A stretch of DNA of 64,000 nucleotides from Candidatus Scatonaster coprocaballi (GCA_018064475.1 JAGHVD010000023.1:1-64000); one strand, 5' to 3'. Numbered from the stretch's first letter, positions 1-9,138 are shown. Translations and numbers: made by a program. The notes: a model not told the origin generated them from the letters alone.

Positions 1-1196
1 CTACCATACACATTGCACTTCGCTGTCGTGACAGAAATGACTGGTGAAGTTTCCGTAAGACCATACCCCATCAGAAACTCGAATCCCCAATTGTTAAAGT
101 CCTCGATATACTTCTTGTCGATGCCTGCACCGCCGATTACTACGAGGCGCAGATGTCCACCCAGTTTCTTGATAATGGATGAGAAGAATACTCTTCTCAG
201 ATCGATCTTGATTTTGCAGAGAAACTTCGAAATCGGGGTCATGATCTCAATCAGAGAACTTTTACCAGACTCCTCAATTCCTTTACGGATCTTTCCATGT
301 ATATTCTCGAAGAGTAGCGGCACAGAAATACAAGCTTCTACGTGCCACTCACTCATATTCTTTACGATATAACGCAATCCGTCAGACAGACAGAGACAGC
401 AACCGCGCGCCAGAATGAAGTAATCACAAGTATTCTCAAATGTATGGTGAAGCGGCAGGATCGAGAAGATTCGCTCACCCTCGTGCAAGGTCAAAGTACT
501 CGATATGCCATACACATTGGTCATGATGTTCTTGTGAGAAAGGAGAACGCCCTTACTCATAGCAGTCGTTCCGGAAGTAAACAGAATGATTCGAGAAGCG
601 TCCGGATCGATCTGCACCGTCTTCATGATACTCGAACCACGCTCGACAGATTTTCCGCCCTCTGAAATCCAATCCTGAATATCTACGAAACGTGCATCCT
701 CTTTCGGCCATTCTACATTTGCAGGGAGATACTCGGTGCACATGCACACGTACTTCTGCACGAACGTACCATTCTCTTCTGCATTGTTCGCAACATTCAG
801 AATCATCTCATGATGCTTCGGATGATAAAAAAGTACTTCCACCTTGCCGCGGATCAGAAGATTGACCAATTCCTGCTCAGGAAGAAGTCTGTCCAATGGT
901 AGGCCTACTGAATTCGAAGAGAGTGTGGCAGAATACGCGACGAGCCACTCGTATGCATTTTCACCCACTACACCAATATGTTTACCTGCAAATCCGTGAA
1001 GTGAGAGCGCTTCAGCCAGATTCTCAACATCCGTGGTAAAATCCATGAATGTCTTATGAATCTCCGCTTCATTTGGTTTGCGTCTGAAAATGAAAGCATC
1101 ACGAGTAGGAAACGACTCTCTGATTCCGAAAATCAGATCTCGCATCGTCTCATAACGAACACCTTCATGTAGTGGTTTACCAACTATGCTCGGCAT
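1..1196 (-). CDS. Long-chain acyl-CoA (or acyl-ACP) synthetase, AMP-binding family, C-terminus outside window
   Basis: Open frame reading leftward from an ATG at 1196 (GGAGG about 3 bases upstream) and running off the window with no stop, giving 398 codons. The adenylate-forming P-loop is visible as FTSGTTAMSKGVLLSHKN, and further on the family motif GYGLTETSPVIS, so this is an ANL-superfamily enzyme of the FadD15/long-chain acyl-CoA synthetase type. Family role: ATP-dependent activation of free fatty acids through an acyl-AMP, with transfer to CoA or to ACP. The C-terminal lid domain lies outside the window. The neighbours (PlsC, an acyl carrier protein, a lipid kinase and a MarR regulator) suggest a role in taking up or recycling fatty acids for phospholipids. 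The thiol acceptor (CoA or ACP) cannot be told from sequence. Confidence 0.88.
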   Translation of the reverse strand, partial: MPSIVGKPLHEGVRYETMRDLIFGIRESFPTRDAFIFRRKPNEAEIHKTFMDFTTDVENLAEALSLHGFAGKHIGVVGENAYEWLVAYSATLSSNSVGLPLDRLLPEQELVNLLIRGKVEVLFYHPKHHEMILNVANNAEENGTFVQKYVCMCTEYLPANVEWPKEDARFVDIQDWISEGGKSVERGSSIMKTVQIDPDASRIILFTSGTTAMSKGVLLSHKNIMTNVYGISSTLTLHEGERIFSILPLHHTFENTCDYFILARGCCLCLSDGLRYIVKNMSEWHVEACISVPLLFENIHGKIRKGIEESGKSSLIEIMTPISKFLCKIKIDLRRVFFSSIIKKLGGHLRLVVIGGAGIDKKYIEDFNNWGFEFLMGYGLTETSPVISVTTAKCNVYG

Positions 1197-1286
1197 ATTT
1201 CCTCCGCCATGGTCTTCTTCGTATGTTGCACACAAATACGCATCATACATATTTGTTAATGATACCACTTCATACGACCTTCGTCC

Positions 1287-1292
1287 ATTATA
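1287..1292 (-). promoter_or_regulatory. Predicted -10 element for the acyl-CoA synthetase gene
   Basis: Reverse complement reads TATAAT, about 90 bases upstream of the synthetase ATG. No convincing -35 at 17 bases. It is back to back with the plsC promoter at 1324-1352. Confidence 0.45.
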
Positions 1293-1323
1293 TAAGGTGC
1301 CTTTCGAAAAAGATTCTTAATAA

Positions 1324-1352
1324 TTGACAATTCCTGCTCAATGGTCTATGTT
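1324..1352 (+). promoter_or_regulatory. Predicted sigma-A promoter of plsC
   Basis: TTGACA at 1324-1329, 17-base spacer, TATGTT at 1347-1352, leaving a short leader with GAGGGGA before the plsC ATG at 1401. Confidence 0.5.
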
Positions 1353-1400
1353 TATTCTCTGTATAGAATATGATTTATGTGATATAGAGGGGAACATATC

Positions 1401-2138
1401 ATGTCAGAAAATCAAAATCAGTCTTCGTCGTCGAAGCATACAGCGGCCGAGCTGGATAAGAAGTATCCGACTCCCCGTGGCTTTACGGGTTTCTTCTGGT
1501 ACCATGTATCCATGGCGATTACGAAGATCTTGGTAAAACTACGCGCAGAGGGAAAGAAGAATATTCCTTCCGCCGCTCCATATATCGTCTGTGCCAATCA
1601 CCAGACCTACGCAGATGGCATGTGGATCATGAGTTTTCTTCCGAGAAAGCACAGAAAAGTATTCTGTTCTCTGGCCGCATCCGACCTGGAAACCAACTAT
1701 GGTGCACTGGGTCGCACCATGATGCACGTTGGTCGTGGTATTGCTGTCGATCGTTTCGGCAATCCTGTTCGTGGCCTGATCAAAGCAAAGAAGGAAGTCG
1801 AGAAAGGCAATATCGTCCTCGTTCATCCTGAAGGTACGCGTACTTCCGACGGTCACGTCGCTGAATTCAAAGACGGTGCAGCCTATCTTTCCGTCAAAGC
1901 AGATGTTCCGCTTCTTCCCATCTACATCGAAGGTGGTTATCAGGCTTGGTCCCGTCACATGAAGCGTCCGCAGACTTGGGACAAAGTGCACCACAGAAGA
2001 AAGAGAATCACGATCCATTACGGGGTTCCCTTCATGCCGGGTGATTACGATCACGATGCTCACAAGCTCTCCGCCGCAGTCTACGACTGGATGAAGGAGA
2101 TGGAGCGCAAAGACGTCAACTTACAGGAAGAGAAGTAA
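1401..2138 (+). CDS. plsC: 1-acyl-sn-glycerol-3-phosphate acyltransferase (PlsC family)
   Basis: A 245-residue protein with the two diagnostic acyltransferase blocks: NHQTYAD (the H-x4-D catalytic pair) near residue 65, and HPEGTRTSDG near residue 140 (the glycerophosphate-binding block). Family role: acylates lysophosphatidic acid at sn-2 to give phosphatidic acid at the inner membrane face. The N-terminal 20 residues are Ser/Gln/Lys rich and lack a clear membrane segment; a weakly hydrophobic stretch near residues 30-48 may attach it to the membrane. It converges with the lipid kinase gene (39 bases between stops) and diverges from the acyl-CoA synthetase gene. Start chosen at the ATG preceded by GAGGGGA. 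A lysophospholipid acyltransferase of other specificity is possible. Confidence 0.88.
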   Translation: MSENQNQSSSSKHTAAELDKKYPTPRGFTGFFWYHVSMAITKILVKLRAEGKKNIPSAAPYIVCANHQTYADGMWIMSFLPRKHRKVFCSLAASDLETNYGALGRTMMHVGRGIAVDRFGNPVRGLIKAKKEVEKGNIVLVHPEGTRTSDGHVAEFKDGAAYLSVKADVPLLPIYIEGGYQAWSRHMKRPQTWDKVHHRRKRITIHYGVPFMPGDYDHDAHKLSAAVYDWMKEMERKDVNLQEEK

Positions 2139-2177
2139 TATTCTCCCCATTCCTCGTCTGCATTCTTTTCTGGAATA

Positions 2178-3146
2178 TTATGAGAAAATCGCCATGCGAA
2201 TCGCATTCGGAATGACTTCGTATCTGATTTTGTGTCCGAAGAAATCTTCTCCGTCATAGTTTCCCTGCGCCTGAAGATTACTGTCTACAGACGAGAAAAT
2301 ACCACTAGTAGACTGGTAGCAAGTAAATGCTTTCTCACCGATATGTTTGCCCTTCTTATATTTTAGGAGTTTACTCATGGCACTGAATCGAGAAAGATGA
2401 TCCACAATGCAGACCTCAAGAAGGCCGTCGGACACGTCCGCGCCCGGAGCAGGACAGAATCCGCCTCCATAGTATCGCCCGTTACAAATACTGACTAACG
2501 AATACGACAATCCCTTCTTCTCTACCATCTCGCCATTGGCCAGTTCAATGGAATAGTCCATGGTGAAATGCCAACCGTTCAGAAGGCAGGAAATCGCTGC
2601 GATCATATACGCATTATTACGGAAAAAGAGGCTCTTGGGATGTTTGGCAACAAGTTGTTTTGCCTTGGCCTGAACCAGTGTATCCAATCCCAAAGAAGCG
2701 ATGTTCAGGCTATACCGACTCCACATAGGCAGATGATTGCCCATGACATCGTAACTATCGATTCGCAACAAGTCTACAGGGCGAATATTCGGTTCATCAA
2801 GTCTCTTCAGGATTGTCACCGGCTTCTTCATCAATTCCTTGGAATAGATCGTCTTTGCAAAATCGTTACCGGTTCCTATGGGGATAACGGCCATCGGAGA
2901 CTGGCGGAAAGCCAATGCATTGGCCACCTCATGAACGGTGCCATCTCCACCACAGGCGAAAATGATACACTCCGAACCATATTTCTCCGCATAATTCGTG
3001 GCAAGTTCACCTGCATGACCGGCATAATGCGTATATTCCACCGTGGTTTTATTGCGAACATCAACCGACAACTCCGAGAGTGCTTTCTCCAGAGTTTTCT
3101 TTCTTTTCTTATGGCAATTGGAATTGACGATGAAAATATACTGCAC
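2178..3146 (-). CDS. Diacylglycerol kinase / YegS-like lipid kinase
   Basis: 322 residues with the DAGK catalytic fold signature CGGDGTVHEV at residues 65-74 (nucleotide binding) and PIGTGNDFAKT at 89-99, followed by the C-terminal beta-sandwich domain typical of the DgkB/YegS family. Family role: ATP-dependent phosphorylation of diacylglycerol (or a related lipid alcohol) to recycle it to phosphatidic acid. It is the last gene of a marR-acp-kinase run, with 30 bases between the acp stop and its ATG, so it is probably co-transcribed. It ends 39 bases from the plsC stop. That places lipid kinase and acyltransferase activities, both handling phosphatidic acid, side by side. Confidence 0.85.
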   Translation of the reverse strand: MQYIFIVNSNCHKKRKKTLEKALSELSVDVRNKTTVEYTHYAGHAGELATNYAEKYGSECIIFACGGDGTVHEVANALAFRQSPMAVIPIGTGNDFAKTIYSKELMKKPVTILKRLDEPNIRPVDLLRIDSYDVMGNHLPMWSRYSLNIASLGLDTLVQAKAKQLVAKHPKSLFFRNNAYMIAAISCLLNGWHFTMDYSIELANGEMVEKKGLSYSLVSICNGRYYGGGFCPAPGADVSDGLLEVCIVDHLSRFSAMSKLLKYKKGKHIGEKAFTCYQSTSGIFSSVDSNLQAQGNYDGEDFFGHKIRYEVIPNAIRMAIFS

Positions 3147-3176
3147 GTCGTTCCCCTCATTCCACTTGTTCTCGGC

Positions 3177-3485
3177 TTACTGTTCGGCTTCGCAAATCAT
3201 GTCCACAACATCTTGGATCGTTCGAACTTTTTCAATCGCTTCATCGGAGATTCGTATCGCATACTGACTCTCCAGATCAACGACCAGTTCGTATAACTGC
3301 AAGGAATCCAATGGGAGATCTTCGAAGATCTCCGTCTCAGCTAAGAAACGTTCCGTTGGCATATTCAGTAATTCCGACAACATGCCTACGATCGTGGAGA
3401 ATACTTCCTCCTTACTTGCCGGTGCACATCCTTGGGTCTCCGACGAGTTGTGATCTACTTGTGATTTCTTCCTTGATGTGGCCAT
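3177..3485 (-). CDS. Acyl carrier protein with N-terminal extension
   Basis: A 102-residue protein whose last 75 residues are a clear acyl carrier domain. The phosphopantetheine site is in EDLPLDSLQLYELV (Ser about residue 61 of this start). The first 25 residues are a basic and polar extension not seen in the usual ~77-residue AcpP. I chose the ATG at 3485 because a GGAGG sits 7 bases before it; a GTG six bases earlier would leave almost no spacing. It starts 2 bases after the MarR stop, so translation is probably coupled. Known parallel: FabT-type MarR regulators work with acyl-ACP as co-repressor, and this gene order fits that, but it is inference here. Probably a dedicated ACP rather than the only housekeeping one. 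Confidence 0.8.
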   Translation of the reverse strand: MATSRKKSQVDHNSSETQGCAPASKEEVFSTIVGMLSELLNMPTERFLAETEIFEDLPLDSLQLYELVVDLESQYAIRISDEAIEKVRTIQDVVDMICEAEQ

Positions 3486-3487
3486 GG

Positions 3488-3985
3488 TCACACCTCCGTA
3501 TCGTCACGTACAATGCGCTTGTACTGTTCACCGTTGCTATATTTCTTATACTGTTCTTCGACATAACTGTCGATTCTTGACACCATGCCGGTCAGAAGTA
3601 CCTGTTCTTCCTCTGAAAGGGGATCCATAATGCGCTTCACCAGGACACGATGGAATTTGGAATGCATACGATATGCAAGTTTACCCTGTCGGGTCAAGGA
3701 AATACGAACGATTCGACGGTCTTTCGTATCACGTTGGCGCTCGACATACTTCTTCTTCACCAGTCGGTCAATGGCCACGGTCAGCGTACCCACCGTAATG
3801 CCGAGCATATTCGCCGTCTCGGTCATCGTGCGTGCTTCGTAAGGTCCGATTGCATTGATCGTGTGAAGTTCAGCAATAGAAAGATCAGAGAAATACCCTT
3901 TCGAAAGGGCCATACCTTCCGTCAGAAGTACGTTGTCGAAAATATGAAGCAGACTCTCCGCAAAATCCTGTTCGTTGGTTGCCAT
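3488..3985 (-). CDS. MarR-family regulator, possibly FabT-like
   Basis: 165 residues with a winged helix-turn-helix: the recognition part is TMTETANMLGITVGTLTVAIDRLVKK split over about residues 52-80, and the wing includes RQRDTKDRRIVRISLT. Family role: dimeric repressor of a nearby promoter, released by a small ligand. Preceded by AGGAGGAGA and a strong promoter at 4018-4046. It heads an operon with acyl carrier protein and lipid kinase genes, and an acyl-CoA synthetase and PlsC lie just beyond. That is the sort of context in which FabT controls fatty-acid genes, so a fatty-acid ligand is a reasonable guess. A generic MarR is the alternative. Confidence 0.82.
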   Translation of the reverse strand: MATNEQDFAESLLHIFDNVLLTEGMALSKGYFSDLSIAELHTINAIGPYEARTMTETANMLGITVGTLTVAIDRLVKKKYVERQRDTKDRRIVRISLTRQGKLAYRMHSKFHRVLVKRIMDPLSEEEQVLLTGMVSRIDSYVEEQYKKYSNGEQYKRIVRDDTEV

Positions 3986-4017
3986 CGTCTATCTCCTCCT
4001 GATCCATTCACAAGAAA

Positions 4018-4046
4018 ATCATACACGAAATTTGATGAATTGACAA
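4018..4046 (-). promoter_or_regulatory. Predicted sigma-A promoter of the marR-acp-lipid kinase operon
   Basis: On the minus strand TTGTCA (4041-4046), 17-base spacer, TATGAT (4018-4023), followed within 35 bases by the MarR ATG. The near-palindrome AATTTGATGAATT lies in the spacer/-35 area and could be a repressor site. Confidence 0.6.
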
Positions 4047-4059
4047 TAAAGTCCCGCCG

Positions 4060-4809
4060 TCATGAATCAGACCAACTTCGCACCGGGCAGTCTTCAATAG
4101 GTGTAGTATCCGGATAGTTTCCGGCATAGAGTCCTGTTCGTACGACCCGCGCATTCTCTGCAATTTCAGCATCCAAGCCACAGTACTGCTTCAGACTCTG
4201 GAGGATCAGGTCCGGTCTTGCATTATTAGCCGAACCGGCCAAAGTAATGATTTCGACGACATCCGCGTCCTCATCCTGTTCCGATTTGACCGCAAGCAAC
4301 AACGGTCGAATATCCGTATCCTTTGCTTTGCCCTTTGCCATCTTCGTCACGATCAGGGCGTCTTTCTCCATTGCTTTTAGCAAAGCCGGACGAATACCCT
4401 TCGCCTCGAATCGATAGGAAGCCGTGGTCACCAAAGACATAATGCTGTCCTTCGGTTCCGGAATCGACTTCGCACTTAAGATTCGAAGGCCCTCCGGCAA
4501 TGCTGCATTCATTTCTTTGGCAAAATCACCCGCATCGTAGGGACATTCCAACGATATATCGAGATAATCACATGTACTCTCAATCCCGACGCCGAGAGGC
4601 AGTGCAAAGACCATCATCGGGCGAGGGTTGTACCCCTGTGAATAAAGGATCGGTAATTCTGCCCGTCGAGCAGCACGCTCAAATACCGTCATGAGATCCA
4701 AGTGTCCGAGATACGTCGTCGCACCCTCTCTTGCAAAACGGCACCTCTGCACATAGGCAGTCTGATGCGCCTGAGTTGTCATTTTCTTCTCCAATTCACT
4801 TTGCAACAT
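4060..4809 (-). CDS. TIGR03936/DUF2344 family radical-SAM-linked protein
   Basis: 249 residues, beginning with the recognisable block YVQRCRFAREGATTYLGHLD and then SQGYNPRPMMVFALPLGVG, which mark the TIGR03936 (DUF2344) family. In Clostridia this protein is encoded directly after, or fused to, the TIGR03960 radical-SAM protein, as here: its start overlaps that stop by one base. The biochemical role is not established to my knowledge. The pair is commonly found beside rng, rplU, prp, rpmA and obgE; here that ribosomal block is about 10 kb away on the same strand, and no RNase G gene sits between. Co-transcribed with its partner. Confidence 0.85.
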   Translation of the reverse strand: MLQSELEKKMTTQAHQTAYVQRCRFAREGATTYLGHLDLMTVFERAARRAELPILYSQGYNPRPMMVFALPLGVGIESTCDYLDISLECPYDAGDFAKEMNAALPEGLRILSAKSIPEPKDSIMSLVTTASYRFEAKGIRPALLKAMEKDALIVTKMAKGKAKDTDIRPLLLAVKSEQDEDADVVEIITLAGSANNARPDLILQSLKQYCGLDAEIAENARVVRTGLYAGNYPDTTPIEDCPVRSWSDS

Positions 4810-6737
4810 CAGGACTCACCTCCTTCTTTCGCCATGGCATCGCGATTTGCGAAGCACTCCCCTACACCGAAGCAGGCCACACCGCAACCTGCACAATTCT
4901 CACGGCAGGATGCCGTGGTCTCTTCCTTATACGCGTGATGTCTTTCTGACAGTAAGAACTTCTTCGTGACCCCCACGCTGACGTGATCCCACGGAAGTGT
5001 CTCTTCTTCTGAGAAAGCTCTTGCAAAATCATCGACGGACAATCCATGCGAAGTCAGCACTTCCAGCCACTGATTGAACTTGAAGTGATCGTCCCACGCA
5101 TCGTAGAATAGTCCCTTCTGATATCCTTCCAGCAGTACCGGTGCTAATCTTCGATCACCTCTGGCCAGCACCACTTCCCACACAGACGAATCGAAATCAT
5201 GCCATGCGTAGTGAATATTGCGGCTACGGATGTGATCTTTCAGGAGTTTCTGTTTGCGGATCAGTTCCTCTTTCGAGTCCTGCTTCTCCCACTGGAACGG
5301 GGTAAATGGCTTCGGGATAAAGAGCGATGTGGATACAGTAATATCCAGTCTTCTCATTCTTTGACCGGTTTCACGTCCCACGTCAAAGTACAACTTCTCA
5401 ATACGTGAAGCAAGATCTGCGATCGCAATTACATCCTCATCTGTCTCGGTGGGAAGACCGAGCATGAAGTAGAGTTTCACCGTACTCCATCCACCTTGGA
5501 ATGCAAGGCGCAGCGACGAGAAAATATCTTCCTCACGGATATTCTTATTGATGACATCACGAAGTCGCTGGGTACCTGCTTCCGGTGCGAATGTCAGGCC
5601 TGATTTACGGGTACTCTGAACCTTCTCCATCAGATCCAGAGAAAAGGAATCCAATCGCAATGACGGCAGTGAGAGGCTGGTATGGTGACCTTCGAAAGTC
5701 TCCAGCAGATTCTCCGCCAGTTCCGGGAATTTCGTATAGTCACTGGTGGACAGGGAAAGCAATCCCATCTCATCGTAACCTGTGTTCTTCTCCAGCTGTC
5801 TTCCCTGCTCACAGAGTACATCCACGGACTTCTCTCGAACCGGTCGATAGACGAATCCCGCCTGACAGAAACGGCATCCACGGATACAACCACGGAACAC
5901 CTCAAGGTAGGTACGATCATGTACGACACGCATGTTGGACACCACTGGGTCAGTCGGATAAGTAACCTTGTCCAGATCTTTGATGATGCGCTTCTTGATC
6001 ATCGTCTTTACGTCCTCGTACTTCGGACGAAGATGGGCACCGATTTCATGATTATAGGAACACTCGTATAAAGACGGCACGTAAATGCCTTCAATCTCAT
6101 CACACGCCCGAAGGAGTTCCGCACGGGTCATCGGGTGATCCGTCTCTTTCGACAGCTTATACTCGCGGACCTTCTCACAGAACTCGAGGATCATCTCTTC
6201 GCCCTCGCCCATCATGACGATATCGAAGAAGTCCGCCATGGGTTCAATGTTATATGCGACCGGACCACCGCAGCAGATGATTGGGTCATTCTCTCCACGG
6301 TTTTTCGAATAGAAAGGAATACCGGACAGATCCAGCATCTGGAGCACATTGGTATAGCACATCTCATAGCCAAGCGTGAAACCGAGTACATCGAACTGAT
6401 CAAGTGGTGTCTTGGTTTCCAGTGAGTACAATTTCACATTCTTCTCACGCATCAGTGCATCCATATCCAGCCATGGTGAGAACGCACGTTCACAGGCAAT
6501 GTGTGGATCTTCATTCATCACATGATAGAGAATCTGCAGAGCCAGATTACTCATGCCGATCTCATATATATCCGGGAAGCAGAAAGCAAATCGGAGAAAT
6601 GACGTACGTCCGGTCTTCTCCAGTTCCTCCAGCATTTCTTCCTTCACAACAGCGTTAACTTCACCGCCCACATAACGAGCCGGGCTCTCCACCTTCATCA
6701 GATCCGCCCGCGACAGCGGCAATGGATTTTGTCTCAT
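4809..6737 (-). CDS. TIGR03960 family B12-binding-domain/radical SAM protein
   Basis: 642 residues. N-terminal residues about 45-190 resemble a cobalamin-binding-type Rossmann domain (FCFPDIYEIGMSNLALQIL, then FTLGYEMCYTN and GGPVAYNIEPM). The radical SAM core follows with its 4Fe-4S motif C284-x3-C288-x2-C291 in FRGCIRGCRFCQAG. The C-terminus has four more cysteines (CRENCAGCGVACFG). Family: uncharacterised, YgiQ-like, always with TIGR03936. No clear promoter was found in 6738-6800, although AAAGGAGAT precedes the ATG at a normal distance. The reaction is unknown; an RNA- or protein-modifying role is only a guess from frequent linkage to ribosomal genes. Confidence 0.87.
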   Translation of the reverse strand: MRQNPLPLSRADLMKVESPARYVGGEVNAVVKEEMLEELEKTGRTSFLRFAFCFPDIYEIGMSNLALQILYHVMNEDPHIACERAFSPWLDMDALMREKNVKLYSLETKTPLDQFDVLGFTLGYEMCYTNVLQMLDLSGIPFYSKNRGENDPIICCGGPVAYNIEPMADFFDIVMMGEGEEMILEFCEKVREYKLSKETDHPMTRAELLRACDEIEGIYVPSLYECSYNHEIGAHLRPKYEDVKTMIKKRIIKDLDKVTYPTDPVVSNMRVVHDRTYLEVFRGCIRGCRFCQAGFVYRPVREKSVDVLCEQGRQLEKNTGYDEMGLLSLSTSDYTKFPELAENLLETFEGHHTSLSLPSLRLDSFSLDLMEKVQSTRKSGLTFAPEAGTQRLRDVINKNIREEDIFSSLRLAFQGGWSTVKLYFMLGLPTETDEDVIAIADLASRIEKLYFDVGRETGQRMRRLDITVSTSLFIPKPFTPFQWEKQDSKEELIRKQKLLKDHIRSRNIHYAWHDFDSSVWEVVLARGDRRLAPVLLEGYQKGLFYDAWDDHFKFNQWLEVLTSHGLSVDDFARAFSEEETLPWDHVSVGVTKKFLLSERHHAYKEETTASCRENCAGCGVACFGVGECFANRDAMAKEGGES

Positions 6738-6903
6738 GATTGAATCGATCTCCTTTGAATGTGCTCGTTCTATTGTACGTCAAAGGAAGGAAAAAGGGTA
6801 CCTTCTCACGCTTCGATTTCAGCGCCGCCCCATTCAACCTTTATGACTCGAGTATCAAGTTCCGATTCTGGATTCACATCCACAATATATGGCACTAACA
6901 AAG

Positions 6904-6946
6904 AGGGACCGTCTCATCGTGATGTATCACATCTGAGACAGTCCCT
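6904..6946 (-). terminator. Hairpin terminator after pgi
   Basis: Nearly symmetrical inverted repeat: AGGGAC then GTCTCA on one arm, TGAGAC then GTCCCT on the other, with a single mismatch pair between them. It lies 43 bases past the pgi stop. On the minus strand a moderately T-rich stretch follows. The remaining ~165 bases up to 6737 hold no gene I can support. Confidence 0.6.
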
Positions 6947-6989
6947 AATTTGATTACCAATTAAGTGAATGTATGACGAAATGAAGAAA

Positions 6990-8336
6990 TCAGGAATTCT
7001 TCAGTCTCTTCTCCAGTGCTTTCTTCTCTGCTTCGTAACCCGGCTTACCAAGGAGTGCAAACATGTTCTTCTTGTAAGCTTCTACACCAGGCTGGTTGAA
7101 CGGGTTCACGGAGTTGAGGTAACCGGAAATACCGCAAGCCTTCTCGAAGAAGTAGATGAGCTGGCCGAGCCAATACTCGTTGAGTTCCGGTACGTGGATG
7201 ATGAGGTTCGGAACCTTACCGTCTACATGTGCAAGAACAGTACCCTGCATCGCCTTCTGGTTTACTTCGTTCATATCCATACCGGACAGGAAGTTCAGGC
7301 CATCGAGGTTCTCCGGATCGTTCGGGATCGTGAAGGAACGGCGAGCCTTGTCGATGACAACAACTGTCTCGAAGAGCATACGCTTACCATCCTGGATGTA
7401 CTGACCCATGGAGTGAAGGTCTGTGGTGTTATCTACGCCGGCCGGGAAAATACCTCTTCCATCCTTACCTTCGGACTCACCATAGAGCTGCTTCCACCAT
7501 TCTGTCATGTAGTGGAAAGAAGGCTCATAGTTGACCATTACTTCTGTGGTGTAACCACGGCGGAGCAAGCAGTTACGAGCGATTGCATACTTGTAGCACT
7601 CGTTCTCCATCTCAACCTTCTTGAAGTCACGGCTTGCATCTCTTGCACCCGTCATCAGTTGACGGATATCGATGCCTGCTACAGCGATCGGCAGAAGACC
7701 TACAGCTGTCAGTACGGAGAAACGACCGCCGACATCATCCGGAACAACGAATGTCTCGTAGCCTTCCTTAGTAGCTAAGCCCTTGAGTGCGCCCTTTGCC
7801 TTATCCGTTGTTGCGTAGATGCGCTTTCTAGCTTCTTCCTTACCGTACTTCTCTTCCATGTAAGCACGGATGATACGGAAAGCGATAGCCGGTTCTGTGG
7901 TTGTACCGGACTTTGAAATAATATTTACAGAGACACGCTTACCTTCGAGAAGGTCCATCAGATCAGCAAGGTAGGTAGCGCTGATGGAGTTACCGCAGAA
8001 GATCACCATCGGTGCTTTTCTGACTTTCTTCTGAGCGATGTTGGCAAAAGAATGGGACAGAAGTTCGATTGCAGCACGTGCACCAAGATAGGAACCACCG
8101 ATACCGATTACCAGCAATACATCAGAATCTTTACGGATCTGGGCGGCAGCCTTACGGATACGGATAAATTCATTCTTATCATACTTGCTCGGGAGTTCTA
8201 CCCAACCCAGAAAATCGTTTCCAGGACCATTCTTCTTGTGAAGCATGTTATGAGCGAGCTCAACCTGAGGCAGCATTCTCTCCATTTCACCTTCTGCCAG
8301 GAAAGGCATGACGTTCGTAGTGTCTAAACTAATCAT
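6990..8336 (-). CDS. pgi: Glucose-6-phosphate isomerase
   Basis: 448 residues from the ATG at 8336. Upstream in-frame ATGs exist, but GAGGAGA lies 8 bases before this one, and the protein starts in the family manner ([12 protein letters not shown]). Signatures: [13 protein letters not shown] (76-88), [14 protein letters not shown] (the phosphate-binding loop), and [20 protein letters not shown] (PGI signature), with the catalytic His/Lys region near [13 protein letters not shown] at the end. Role: interconverts glucose 6-phosphate and fructose 6-phosphate in the cytoplasm. That links glycolysis to the amino-sugar genes at 46-49 kb. The length matches the Firmicutes type. It has its own promoter and terminator. 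Confidence 0.97.
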   Translation of the reverse strand: MISLDTTNVMPFLAEGEMERMLPQVELAHNMLHKKNGPGNDFLGWVELPSKYDKNEFIRIRKAAAQIRKDSDVLLVIGIGGSYLGARAAIELLSHSFANIAQKKVRKAPMVIFCGNSISATYLADLMDLLEGKRVSVNIISKSGTTTEPAIAFRIIRAYMEEKYGKEEARKRIYATTDKAKGALKGLATKEGYETFVVPDDVGGRFSVLTAVGLLPIAVAGIDIRQLMTGARDASRDFKKVEMENECYKYAIARNCLLRRGYTTEVMVNYEPSFHYMTEWWKQLYGESEGKDGRGIFPAGVDNTTDLHSMGQYIQDGKRMLFETVVVIDKARRSFTIPNDPENLDGLNFLSGMDMNEVNQKAMQGTVLAHVDGKVPNLIIHVPELNEYWLGQLIYFFEKACGISGYLNSVNPFNQPGVEAYKKNMFALLGKPGYEAEKKALEKRLKNS

Positions 8337-8388
8337 AAAAAATCTCCTCAATCTTTTCATGAATTTGATGCCCCCTGGCACCGCAACT

Positions 8389-8394
8389 AGTATA
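8389..8394 (-). promoter_or_regulatory. Predicted extended -10 promoter of pgi
   Basis: Minus strand TGCTATACT: TATACT with the extended TGn. The -35 (ATTCAA-like, 16 bases away) is weak. Leader of about 50 bases. Confidence 0.45.
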
Positions 8395-8462
8395 GCACGA
8401 ATAAGTGATTTTGAATGAGCGAATTCCAGAAAATGCGTCAAATATGCCCATAAAAATGACAC

Positions 8463-8476
8463 AAAAAACGTTTTTT
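8463..8476. repeat. Perfect A/T palindrome between the DUF4364 gene and pgi
   Basis: AAAAAACGTTTTTT is a perfect 14-base palindrome 36 bases past the DUF4364 stop (8513). It could be a weak terminator end or a protein site; nothing decides. Confidence 0.4.
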
Positions 8477-8512
8477 CTCATTAATATCAAGATAAATTGA
8501 AGTCGAAACCGA

Positions 8513-9076
8513 TTAAGCCAAATCTGCTTTTTTCTCAGATATCAGGCGGATCAACTGGACATATGTCTCTGCGGTATCCTCTCTCCATCTCCGACATGTT
8601 CGCTCGGCTACCTCTTCAGAAGGCGCGTGCCAGACGAGTGAGAAAGTGGTCGCGCCACGCTCAATGAGGCAGAGCTTCACTTCCCATGTTCCCTCATCGT
8701 TCGGGTAATAATCGGCAAAAACACTCTCTGATTCGGAGGATTCGTGTCGCCAGGTCTTCGACGCAGAACTAAGATATGCACGAATGCCGGCCGGGACAGA
8801 CGGCAACAGACGTTGGAGGATCTCCGTGCCTGCTGGTGTAATATCGCATGACAGCAATGTTCTTCCAGAAGCATCTTTGCGCAGTTCGCTCTTGCGCTCA
8901 CCCTCGGTCATGAGTCCTTGATCCAGCAATTCCTGTTTCGCCTGAGAGAACAGGAAATAATCCATATAGAGCGATTCCACCGCACAATCCATCAGCTGAG
9001 AAGTCGGAATACCATTTACTTTCGACAAGATAAACAAAATAATGATCTTCGCATTCGGCATATCAGTATTGGCCAT
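8513..9076 (-). CDS. DUF4364 family protein (winged-helix-like)
   Basis: 187 residues matching the DUF4364 pattern of Clostridia: an N-terminal winged-helix-like region (NAKIIILFILSKVNGIPTSQ, then YFLFSQAKQELLDQGLMTEG and TPAGTEILQRLLPSVP) and a C-terminal alpha/beta part (WEVKLCLIERGATTFSLVW). The function is unknown. The fold suggests a DNA-binding or regulatory protein, but no target is evident. It has a strong promoter at 9110-9138 and AGGAGCG before the ATG. It is followed by pgi, which has its own promoter. Confidence 0.75.
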   Translation of the reverse strand: MANTDMPNAKIIILFILSKVNGIPTSQLMDCAVESLYMDYFLFSQAKQELLDQGLMTEGERKSELRKDASGRTLLSCDITPAGTEILQRLLPSVPAGIRAYLSSASKTWRHESSESESVFADYYPNDEGTWEVKLCLIERGATTFSLVWHAPSEEVAERTCRRWREDTAETYVQLIRLISEKKADLA

Positions 9077-9109
9077 CTGATTCGCTCCTTATAAAACATA
9101 GTTTCGATT

Positions 9110-9138
9110 ATTATACCTTCTTCAGGGTCATATCTCAA
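9110..9138 (-). promoter_or_regulatory. Predicted sigma-A promoter of the DUF4364 gene
   Basis: Minus strand TTGAGA (9133-9138), 17-base spacer, TATAAT (9110-9115). Confidence 0.65.
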
